Of a stretch of DNA of 64,000 nucleotides, positions 53,606 to 64,000 are shown piece by piece. Origin of the DNA: Dimorphilus gyrociliatus (taxonomy: Eukaryota > Annelida > Polychaeta > Dinophilidae); the NCBI GenBank assembly GCA_904063045.1, contig CAJFCJ010000012.1, positions 2,574,987 through 2,638,986 on the forward strand, written 5' to 3'. The notes beneath the pieces were generated by a model that worked only from the letters and a program-made list of their open reading frames with translations, ran no database searches and was not told the origin of the DNA. The stretch's first letter is position 1. Each line of letters starts with the position of its first letter. Position numbers and translations under genes: made by a program.

Positions 53606-55442
53606 TTAGGCAGTGCAAACACTCTCGTCGCCTTCCAAAATCTCTAGAACACTTCTTACATTTGGCAATACTCTTCGGATTGACGGTAGATTATCAATTT
53701 TTGAATATTCTATAAATTTTGTGTTCTCTTTAAAAACTTGAACAAAAGCTTCGCTAGATGTCGCTAGGAGCGCGTCCATATCGTATAACTTTCCTGGAAA
53801 TGGACGAGTCTTGACCATCTTCTTAAAAGATGCCAAAAGGCCTAAGGTACCAGTATAAGTTATAAGGTCATTGCCTTTCGCAATTGGCATTGCGTTGTAG
53901 AGGTAAAACGCTATAGAGAGTATAGTATTGATGACAGTCTCATCAGGCGATTGCTGCCAATAGGAAAAAAAGGAAAGAGAATTATTAAAAGATTACTTGG
54001 CAATGTAGGCCTAGAAAGTAAGGACAATATACAAGCGGAATATATTTACCTTATTATTAGGCATCTGATTGTTGGTGCGACGGTTAAGATTATGATTATG
54101 ATTATTATGATTATTATTATTATGATTATTATTATTGCTATTGTTTGCAGTAATTTTACTGAGAAGATGAAGTTTGTTGAATAGGAAATCAATTTCCCTC
54201 GAAAATGAATCGATACTGTTCTTATTCACTTGTATCTTCATTGAAAATGTTGATTTTCTGGAAAGAGCATATGGTTAAATAAATAATTTCTCTTCCTATC
54301 CCTCCCATTGCACTTACTCTTCTGCAGATATAGTTATTGTAGCACCATCTATCTTCTTCTTTGGATTAAATAGACTCGAAATTTGCGTACTTAAAACGAA
54401 TCCGCTCTTTTTTATGTTCCTTCTTCTACAGACGTCAATTAGCTGTTTAATAGTTTTTGCGTTTTGAATATCATCCTTGTAGCCGGGATAATTGTCTACT
54501 TGAGGTCTAAAATTTACCGAAAACATAATGGAGATAGAGAGAAGGCGGAAAGGGAATAAAAAAGGAAAAACTAAAAGCGTACCCGTTAAAGTTCATTATC
54601 ATCGTCTTAATAAGATTAAATACGTATTCAAAATAATTCCAATATCTGACGTTCCTTTCGTCGTTTCTGTTAAGCAAATATGTGTATAGTATACAGTATA
54701 TAAAACGAAAGCGTTTTAGGCCTACTTAATAAAGTTTATATCCATAGTATAACCAGTCTTATCCAATTTGTCGAATCCCATTCTAGATAGCCAAAAGTAA
54801 GGTAAAATACACTGCGCAAGACTCAAGTACTTTGTTGCAATTGAGAACAATAATTGCCAATCTTTTGTTCGGCTAGTAGAAAAATGTTGACCAATTTCTA
54901 TTATAGCTAAGCCAGTTGCTATTCTAACTCTTCTATTCTCCATATATCCATCGGATTGCGGCTGATGATGAGGAAGAAGAAGAAGAAAAAGAATAGTATA
55001 TTTTTTATCATATGACTACTTTTATATATATTAATAATATATTAAAGGTTTTATTCTAACCAGAGTCAACGCTCCCAATTTCCAAGCCTCGCAAAATAAA
55101 TTTTTTAAATCTTTATTTCTCAAATTAGGCGGTAATTGAACATTTGCAATTTCCGGTTTTATACCAGGCTGTTCTATGTAATCCTAATAATGAAAATAAT
55201 AATAGGTAGATTAACAATTTATAAATGTTTTAACATGAAATCAAAGAATTCTTTACCATTTTTGGGAATTCAATAGATTTTATCCAAGAATCTTTAAATT
55301 GGTTAGAAAATTCAGTATCTACGTCAAATTCCATGAAAGGAGTGTCCAAATTTGAGTGGACGTATCTTGAAAACTCTATTGATATTAACAGAAAAAAAAA
55401 GAAGCATACTTAATAAGGATGAAAAGATAAAGAGAGATGGAA

Positions 55443-55492
<50 letters not shown>

Positions 55493-57727
55493 GGAGTGAT
55501 AGAAACAAGTGAGAAATCGATAAAATACCTCGTAAGTAGTTGGCTTTGAGTATTTCATTTGAATATTTCAACTGTAATAAATTTAAATCTTCATAGACAA
55601 TAATTTTTGTAAATTCTTTCACGGAAGAGAAGAGCTTTCCTCTATTAAATAAGGATAATCCATAATAAAGTCTGCATACTTTATTTAATCGATCAATAAC
55701 TAAACATTTCTGAATTAAACAAATTTAAATTAAGAATAAATATTTCATAGTTTATTAAAGAGATTAAGAATTAATCTAACCTCTAAGTCTCTTAAGGCTA
55801 AATCGGTATGACCTGAACTGAAATAGAGTATACCTCTCAATTGTAAAATATCTTTCTTCTTCCTTTGTCCATTCTCTAAGGCAGATGTAAAGTGACTTAT
55901 AGATTTTTTAGTATCACCTAATTCTCTGTCAAAAGAAAAGGAGAAAAAATGATGAAACTAAAATAAATAGGATTAGAAAAGTATTAATTAAGGCAAAGAG
56001 AAATTTTGTATGCTGTGTGTGTGTGTGTGGAGGGAGGGAGGGCGAGAGGGAGGGAGAGGGGAGGACGAAGAAAAAGACTAAGAGTATTAGCCCTAATGAG
56101 ATTTCTTTCTATGATCCAACAAATGAGAGAGAAAAGATGAATATAGAGGTTGAGATGAAACGATTTTGCTCGTATTAATTTAGAAAAGGGGGAAAGATAG
56201 GAAAAGAGATAAGAAAATTACTTATAAGCTTGTCCAAGGTTTATATGAGCGTCTAAATCGTTTGGTGAGATTGCCAAAACTTCCTTAAAGGCTTCGATAG
56301 CATTCTGTAGGAAATAATTGAAAAAGGGGATATACTGTATACTGTTATACTATATATATACATATATATATAATAAACAAGTAAACATATGTAGTATATG
56401 GATAAAACGAACTCTAATTCTTCCTCTGTAAAACATTACTAGTCCTAAATTCAATAAGGCGTTAAGATAATCCTTCGATTCCGGTTCTCTATCCTTCTTT
56501 ATTAAGCATTGTTTAAAGTTTTCTTCGGCAATTTCTAGATTGTTAGTTAAGAAGTTCAATGTTCCACTTAGAAAGTACGCCCTGACAGAGTCGGATTTCA
56601 ACTCCAAGGCAGCTTTTATGTCTTTTAAGGCTAGTTTATATTGACGAGTTTGTATAAACAATTCGGCTCTTCGCTCGTAGAGTTCGGCAGATTTTGGCGC
56701 AATTGTTATAGCTTTAGTCAGATCTTTCTCAGCCTTACGAAATCGATTATGATCCTGACTGAAGAAATGCGAATAAGCTCTACCTAAATAACCAGCAACT
56801 TCGTTAGGATAGTCCTGAAAAAGATGATTAAGAGTACGATTAATTGATTGATTGATTGATTGATTGATTCTTCCTTTTTAGCAACTTACACGAATAACTT
56901 TAGTAAAATGATTAATCGCTTCGTCGCCAAAGTTATTGTTTGTCAGGAGGATCCCATATGCTATAGAAATGTACAGGTGAGCACGGTGGTCTATTGCCAT
57001 GACAAACCTGACGCAGGATTGCGAAGAAGAGAATACAAACCTATTTCAGTATTGAACGCTTCATCGTTCGTAAGGCTTTTAAGGCTATCGCCAGATAGAG
57101 ATAAGGCTTTTGCAGCTTCCTGTGAGAAGAGAAAGAGAGTGTGGTTGTAAATTACTAGAGCTTTTATCCATCTCTCTATCTATCTTTGAACAAACCTTTA
57201 TTTCCGATTTACGGATATTAAAACATTCCGCTTTTGTTTTACCAAAACAATCGTCGGATGGTAAAACGTTCTTTCCTTTAATTTAATAGAATAAACGCAT
57301 TTTCAATAAGATACTTTCAACGATAATAAACATTGTAATAATAATAAAATGGAAATATTTTAAGAATGTACTCACCATTTGTTTCTATTCTAAAATCATA
57401 ATGCAATATTAAAGGTATATCTTCTTTTAAATTAATATTAGGATTATTTAATATAAAATATTCGTTTCGATAATTGTCGTTATCGTTGATTAACTCATTC
57501 TTTTCATTGAGCGATAATAGAGGATAGCAATCAGAGTTCGAATCTATAGCAGATAAACAACCTGAATGGTCGATATTAGTATTTTTCAAATTGATATTTT
57601 TCTCATTGCTTTTGTCATTTAATATATTTTTATTATTTGGTACGTAGAAATTTTCATTTGTCACAGTGATCGTTTGCAAAGAGAAGAGAAAAAGAGAATT
57701 TATCACATGCCTTGGAACTGCTGCCAT
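53606..57727 (-). CDS. TTC13: TPR-repeat secretory-pathway protein, TTC13-like
   Basis: Fifteen exons in transcript order: 57376-57727, 57196-57275, 57041-57119, 56890-56990, 56413-56814, 56222-56304, 55781-55925, 55529-55709, 55257-55375, 55061-55183, 54726-54961, 54583-54666, 54318-54506, 54050-54257, 53606-53953; 909 aa with consistent phases. Residues 1 to about 20 form a signal peptide (VINSLFLFSLQTITV). TPR repeats occupy roughly residues 150-420, e.g. AINHFTKVIRDYPNEVAGYL, then KAEKDLTKAITIAPKSAELY, then an AIEAFKEVLAISPNDLDAHI unit. The C-terminal half is a conserved-looking non-TPR region ending in VTYTGTLGLLASF-like and PFPGKLYDMDALL segments. Signal peptide, TPR block and long tail match TTC13 as I know it; the family call is less certain than the structure. 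Function of TTC13 is largely unknown. An Asn/His-rich insert is encoded in the exon at 54050-54257. Confidence 0.72.
55445..55484. repeat. (GA)n microsatellite
   Basis: GA tract inside a TTC13-like intron (55376-55528), making up about a quarter of that intron and lying between splice sites. Confidence 0.9.
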
Positions 57728-58973
57728 TTTTTGTGCGAAATACCATTGAAAACCGGTTATATATATATATACAGTACAATATATTTTCAAATATCTCCTT
57801 CAGCAGGAAATCATCTATATCGAAGCAATGGCGCCACCTATATTCTTTTACTAAAGAAATTATTGAACATGTGGAAATATGCATGTTTTCAATACGAAAA
57901 AACACCTTTTTCTTATTTGTTTAGCGTTTAGCTTGAACGTTTATTCATTCAAAAATAAAAGATACATAATCATCACGTCAACTTTAACTTGAGTAGTAGA
58001 GTAAGCAATTAAGTGTAGATGAATTGAATGAATGAATGAATGAATGAACGAACGAACGAATTAACTACTTAGTGTTTTATAGTATACTAATGACTTTATT
58101 GTTATATCTACTAAGTATTACTATATTTCAAAATGTACTGTATATAGGTGTATAAAAACGAATTACTTTAGTACAGTAACAACCGTGAAAGCCTTAAAAG
58201 AGATGGAGCGAGAGAGAGAGAGAGAAGAGAGGAGAGGGGATGCTGAGAACTAGGTATGTAGATTGATAAAGGCTGTTTCTATCACCACCATAATCATACA
58301 TCATTTAAAAAATTTTTATCCTTATTTCTTTGTTATCCCTTTGAAAACGGTTTAGAAAGTTTGATGGGTGAGTGGGTGGGAAGAGAGGAAAGAAAGAAAG
58401 GGAAAATAATAGGTTGTAGGGTGGCGAGAGAAAAAAGGTCAATAAAAAGGTCAATTGGAAATCAAATACAAACGTAATAAACAAAGAAAGAATTAAAAAC
58501 ATCTAATTAATTAAAATATCTTTAATTATACACAAAATACTAAAAAAGATGAAAAAGAAAAGAGAAAAAGTGCCGTTTTTTTTGTCTGTTTTTTGTTTTC
58601 AATCTATCTTTCTTTCATATTTATTATTATTATTAAACTTTTCATAAATTTTAATAATTAATCACGTGACCCTTGATTTTAATTTTTTTTTTAAGGTTTT
58701 TTTTTTCGTTTTTTGGGTTGGATTTTTTAGAAATTTTGTTCTTTTTTTTTTGTCCATTTTCTTTTCGTTTCGTAATTCTAGATTTTTTCTTAACCGCCCC
58801 CTCCCCCCGCCCCTATCTTTCTCTAGCTCTATATTTCTTTCTATCGCTATCTCCTCCTCCTCCTCCTCCTCTCTCCTTCTTTAAGGTAATATTTAAGTGA
58901 AAAAATGTTGGCCAATATAATAGAGAGTCACGTGATTAATAATAAAATTTATCTTTATCAAATGTCGATTATA
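57728..58973. other. Spacer between TTC13-like gene and universal stress gene
   Basis: Both flanking genes are on the minus strand, so this spacer holds the TTC13-like promoter and the 3' end of the stress-protein gene. It has a (GAAT)n repeat at 58025-58048, (GA)n near 58209-58224 and long T runs with CTC repeats at 58680-58880. Frames across the T-rich part are poly-Phe/Leu/Ser artefacts. Confidence 0.5.
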
Positions 58974-59650
58974 TTACGACTTTGAAATACTTTCGCGTCT
59001 GTCCTTCTTTCTTGGAACAATGATTACGGGACAGGGAGCGTTTCTGACGACATATTCGGATACCGATCCCATAATAGCTCTCTTAATAGTTCCCAATCCA
59101 CGTGTTCCTATAACGATCAAATCCGCATTTTCGGAATTGGCCACCGAAAGAATTCCTTCTCCTGGCTTATCGCAGCACTGTCCTCTAATTTTGTATTTAA
59201 TTTTCCTCTGAATGCAGGTTGTTTCGTAATCCTCTTCCAACTTTCTAGTTTTCGAATTCATATCGTCTAAGGTTCTTTTCCAATCATCGACGGGTAGCTT
59301 CATCGGATCTTGAGAGATTATAGAGAGTAAATTAGAGTGGTTAAGATAAGAAGAAGTAGCAATAGTGGTAGTTGCAATGATAAAATAATAAGAAAGAGAA
59401 GAATTTAAAAAAATATTTACTCTTAAAAGAGAAGGAAGGCAATTTTGGGGTTTCCGGGCAATGCGTGAGGATAAGCAGGTCATCCGGTCTATAATGTTCG
59501 GCCAGGAAATCTGCAAAAAATTAATATATATTAAGCTTAATAGAAAAAACTGTGTGCTTTCTGGCGACGGAAGCAATAATATGTTTCCATCTATCTAGAA
59601 ACCTAAGCTAGGTAAACACATTTTACTGCAATATAGAATTATCTAATATC

Positions 59651-59684
<34 letters not shown>

Positions 59685-60938
59685 CTCTCTCTCTCTCTCT
59701 CACTCTTAATATATTGTATACATAAATATAAAGGCCTACTGTACATTAACTTTTCACTTATTATCAAATGTTCAAATAAAAAAAAATCAATTTTTGAACA
59801 AGATAATTTATCTTTTTTTGTTCAAAAGTTCCATTGTTTTATTCATTGTTATCTTTTCTTTTAGTCTTGTTATCTAGGCTTAATAGAAATAGTGAACATT
59901 TACATATGCTTATAGACAGAGTAAATATGTATATTTGTTTGTTCATTCATTCATTCATTCTCTCTCTCTTTCTATTTGTAAATTACATCTAATATATCCA
60001 TCTCGTTCTTTTACAACCTTCTTATATTAGGTTTTATCTTCCGTAATAATAACACTAATTATAGTAATAACACTGGAATCATACGAAAAATATTACGTAT
60101 TTTGCAGTTGTGAATGAATAAAACTGATCATTATTGTGAAATAAACATTTCCTTTTATGGTAATGTACTAATTCCCTGACGTAATGTTACCCAGAGGACA
60201 TTTATGCGTGCTATTTCCAATACTCTGAATCATGATGGCCTACGTCCGTTAGTTCAAAGTCGAATTGCGCAACTTGTATGACCTTCAAATCATTTTCCTA
60301 TTATCTTAGCAAAAGCGAGAAAATTAAATGAATGTGTATTTATAGTTGAGCGTTCTTACAACTCCACGTTGTCTTTAATAAAGAAGAGAGGAAGAGGTGA
60401 TAAAAAGTATAAAGAGACGATGAGATAGAAAATACAGCAAGTTGTAAAAAAGAAAAATGATCATCTCTCTCTCTCTCTTTTCACAGAGAGAAACTTTAAA
60501 TGAATTAGGTGAATTGCTCGTGATCAGATAAAAAGATTTGTTTAATCGATTCTTCTCTCTTTTTTTTTCTATTCGATTAATTCCAGGTTTTTTAAATAGT
60601 AATACAAAAAAAAATAAAAAAAAAAAGAGATATAAGAAAAAGCTTTATCTCGAAAACGCCTATGTCTATGTAAGATAAAAAAAATAAAATAGAAACTTAT
60701 CATAAGAGTCAAATAACCGGTTAAATAAAAATTAAATACAACTACTGGAAGGATATTACTCACATTCGAATGCTAATTTTGCATTCTCGCTAGCGTCTAC
60801 AGCCAATACGACAGCACGTTTAAAAAAAACGTTCGACGAGGAACGACGTCTTCCCTCCGCTCCTTCACCTCCCGAGAAAGTTCTAGCTTTCTCTTCAGTT
60901 TTCTCTGCTTCTTCTTCTCTTGTTCTTGGAGTAGTCAT
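58974..60938 (-). CDS. Universal stress protein (UspA domain)
   Basis: Three exons in transcript order: 60764-60938, 59421-59510, 58974-59308; 199 aa. After a charged N-terminal extension of about 40 residues (Glu/Arg/Ser-rich) the Usp fold begins at FFKRAVVLAVDASENAKLAF. It continues through YFLAEHYRPDDLLILTH and ends with the ATP-binding loop ADLIVIGTRGLGTIKRAIMG then SVSEYVVRNAPCPVIIVP. The G-x2-G-x9-G-S signature is intact, so nucleotide binding is likely. Usp proteins are small cytosolic stress-response factors; animal copies are common in lophotrochozoans and cnidarians and absent from vertebrates. The intron at 59511-60763 is long (1.25 kb). The N-terminal extension is longer than in bacterial UspA. 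Confidence 0.9.
59511..60763 (-). other. Universal stress protein intron 1
   Basis: 1.25-kb AT-rich intron with a (CTTT)n/(CT)n tract at 59651-59701 and a (CATT)n run at 59943-59960. No coding signal. Confidence 0.5.
59651..59701. repeat. (CTTT)n/(CT)n compound microsatellite
   Basis: CTTT units followed by CT units in the long intron of the universal stress protein gene. Confidence 0.9.
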
Positions 60939-63900
60939 TGTTTCAAAATTACAAGATCAACTCTTTTTAATGTTAAACGACTCTGTAGGGAGAAAAAGAG
61001 AGAATCGTTAAAGAAACATTTCAATTTTAAGCCAATCGTCTGGTAGAATAGTATTATTGCTAGGCCAAAGAAAATACATTTTTATTAAGTAACCTAACCG
61101 TAGTAGGCAGACCCAATAGATAGTTAGATATATAGATAGATAGATACACAGATACATAGGTTGATATATATATACAATTAGAACAAAATCTTTAACGATT
61201 TCACGAATTTTTACCTGATGTAGGTCAACAGCTATTATACTATGAAATGATACGGCGATATCGGAAATTAGGAAAACGACACCTTGCGGTCAAACAGCCA
61301 GCGCTTCAAACAAGACTGCTATCTAAAAGCAAAGATAGATAGACTGATAGATAGAAAGAGAGAGAGAGAGAGAGAGAAAAGAGAAAGAGACAGACTGTCA
61401 GAGTAACTAGAAAGAAACTAGAGTAGCTGGGGAGGGAGGGAAGAGTAATAAGCCCTGGTGGCAATGGGAAAGAGGGGGTGGTGGTATGGTAGCACAATCT
61501 ATAATACTACAGTAGTAAAAGGTTGTAAGGTGAACCATTGGTGTTTTTTTCTTTTTACTTTTTAACTCGGCCATTTTCGTATTGCTTTTGTTAAAAAGCA
61601 AACATACACCATGCGAGAAAATCGTTTCGTGTGATTGGCTATGACGTAAACTTTATTATTATTTCTTCTAATATCCGCTGTTAGCGCACCTTATAACCAG
61701 AAAGAGGAGAGAGAAAAAATTCGATTGAGCCACTTTCAAGACACGCCTTAACCTTACGATACTTACACATATGCATAGTCAAAGGCAACTTATATTACTC
61801 TGTACACGTTTGCATACGTTAGCTCGGTCATTCATTAAGAATTCAGGTGAATTCCTATACTCTTATTTCCTTTCATTCTTATCCCTTATTCTTCACACTC
61901 ATCATCCAACCAAGAAACTAATTAGCTTTCAACTGCGAAACAACTAATAAACTGTTAATTTTTGGCGAGCTTTGAAGAAAAAAATCCATCAAAACTTGCT
62001 TATTACAATATGAATGTTCACATATGCTATGGTTATCCTTTAACTGAATTATTGTACTCTATCTTTCTCTTTTGCCCTCTCCCTCTCTCCCTCTCTCGCT
62101 TTAATTTTATACACACAGACTTGTATATACACACTTTCTCCTCCCTCTCGTTTACACTCACTCAACTGTATCTTATTAATAAAAACATCTAATATATACA
62201 CATACAATATATAAATATATATATACAGTATATAAGTATATATGTATATATACATACATATGCTACATGAACATACCTCTGTACTGTGTCTATATATGCT
62301 TTTTTTTTAAAAAAACAAACGACTTGACCTGCTACAGAATCAGAAATAGAATGATAAAGAAAATTAGTTGAACGTTCGAAAGCGCCACGTAGCCGGCGAC
62401 ATTGAAAGTACGATATGTGTATATATTAGTATGTAGTATATTTAAGTTAGTATTGTATATATATAGACATTTAAGGCTTATAATTCATCTATATATGTGT
62501 TTCTACATTTGTAAATCCTATTCGTTCCCTATCTACCTGTCAATACACTATATGGAATAAATAAGTAGTATATAGTTTTAATCCGCAAAGAGCATATAAG
62601 CTAATTCACTTAGCACAACGTTTTGAACTTGTATATACTGCTATAATAGCAATAATAATTTTTACTTTTTCCTTCTCTTCAATGTTATATCACTCATTTT
62701 TCTTTCAATCCTATCTTACACTCTATTACGTAATATTTTATACTAAAATTCCCTACTTCAATAGATAAATTGCTTCCGTTCAAATATATCTACCGCCCTC
62801 GATATCCATCTGTTCTCTTCCCTCCCCGCTGCTCTTATCCCATTGTTTCCATACCTTTAGTTTTTCTTTCTATTACTTGGAAATACATGTCAATCCCTGG
62901 ATACGAGCGACATCTGGCGGAGATATATTCTACCACATTCAACACATAAAAGGGACAAGAGTAAAAAAAAAATACAAGAGAACATGCAAGTAGATTTGAA
63001 CTAGTGAAAACAAAAAGAAAAGATTAACTCGAATATTCCAAAAAAAGAGAAAAAAATGATTCTTATAGAAGAAGATGAAAAGAGAGAGGATTTTGTACTA
63101 GCGATGACCTTCGAGTGCTTAGAGTATTTGTATACGTTATAACCTGTTATAAAAAATGAAAAAGGAAAGTGGTACAGAGAGAGAGAGAGAGTGTGTGAGT
63201 GAGTGAGAGAATTAAAGATAAATAGATAATTATATTCGCAAATGAATAGAAGGAAAAGCTCCTGCTAGGAGTAAATATTCAAACGAGTAAAAATAATTAA
63301 GCCTAGTAAAGTAGATTAAAGGGACAAGAAATGCTGTTCAAAAGAGATATTTACTCGTGTTTTTATTAATCATAAGAGTAATAAAGTAACTGTCGTCTTG
63401 TATTATTATTATTTTTAGAGTGAGAAACGCCCATCACTTAAACGCTGAACATTTTAAATAATCTTTGTTTCTTTTCACCTATTTCTATTTGTCCCTTTAA
63501 TCAGTTCAAGGTGTCGTCGTAGAACAAGAGCATGCAATACTGTCGCCTCTCTTTCCCTCTATCTCTCGTTCTCAACGGAAAAGTCTAGCAAGAGTGGCAA
63601 GGAGATGTAGCGAGTAACAGCAGTGAAAGTAAAGAATAGGTAAATACACATTGCAAGCAGACGGAGAATAACAAAGGTGACGTCTTGATTTGATAGATAG
63701 ATAGATAGATAGATAGGAGGGGGGGGGAGAAAGAAAGTACGGCGAAGAGAGGGAGGAGAAATTAGACCAAATATATTAATTTATAGAGAAGACTGATTAG
63801 GGGATAGAGTACTGATAGAAGAATTAGATGAATAAATATAAGAAAACTACGTGGGGGCTTAGATTATGTTGTATATGAGTTTAGACAGGTAAGAAGGAGA

Positions 63901-64000
63901 GGGGTGGGGGCTAAAGCTTTCCGGGCCGAGATCGATAGGCATGTTCAAGTAAAAGAAAAGAAGAATAACAAAAGTCTGCTCGTAGACACGAGCACGTATA
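60939..64000. other. Gene-free region to window end
   Basis: About 3 kb upstream of the stress-protein gene without a credible exon on either strand. It contains (GA)n at 61358-61376, TA-rich sequence at 62190-62265 and a (GATA)n tract at 63691-63716. It may be intergenic or the intron of a gene beyond the window; I cannot tell. Confidence 0.45.
63691..63716. repeat. (GATA)n repeat
   Basis: Six GATA units followed by a run of G near the window end. Confidence 0.85.

Overview
The window is nuclear DNA from an animal. It is AT-rich and full of simple repeats, with spliced genes whose exons are joined mostly by introns of about 50-80 nt and only a few kilobase-sized ones. The gene set includes a CD38/Aplysia-type ADP-ribosyl cyclase, a carnitine palmitoyltransferase 1, ZFAND3, PACS, an HLX homeobox gene, a TTC13-like TPR protein and an animal universal stress protein. 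Together with the short introns, this points to a compact lophotrochozoan genome, most likely a small annelid; that species-level guess is inference. I rebuilt the genes by hand from splice signals and reading phase. Every main model given here sums to a whole number of codons with no internal stop.

Layout. 1.3-4.4 kb (+): CPT1-like acyltransferase, 12 exons. 4.6-10.4 kb (-): long coiled-coil protein resembling vertebrate KIAA2012, 15 exons, convergent with CPT1. 11.7-12.7 kb (+): orphan proline-rich two-pass membrane protein. 13.0-13.5 kb (-): small secreted three-Kazal-like protein. 14.0-15.3 kb (+): orphan type I membrane protein, divergent from the Kazal gene. 16.6-18.3 kb (+): ADP-ribosyl cyclase, with a GC-AG intron. 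20.1-22.1 kb (-): ZFAND3. 22.8-39.9 kb (+): PACS sorting connector, head-to-head with ZFAND3, with large introns, a 27-nt microexon and a possible 54-nt cassette exon. 41.7-46.7 kb (-): orphan four-exon gene with a coding-like alternative exon in its 3.4-kb last intron. 49.0-51.4 kb (+): HLX homeobox gene, with a second GC-AG intron. 53.6-57.7 kb (-): TTC13-like signal-peptide TPR protein, 15 exons. 59.0-60.9 kb (-): universal stress protein. 61-64 kb: no gene seen.

These are independent housekeeping, signalling and developmental genes, not an operon-like system. I found no mobile element, CRISPR array, tRNA or rRNA. The points most worth checking are the replaced active-site acidic pair in the ADP-ribosyl cyclase, the missing regulatory N-terminus of the CPT1-like enzyme, the PACS alternative exons, the orphan membrane proteins, and a repeated E-box/GATA element downstream of HLX.
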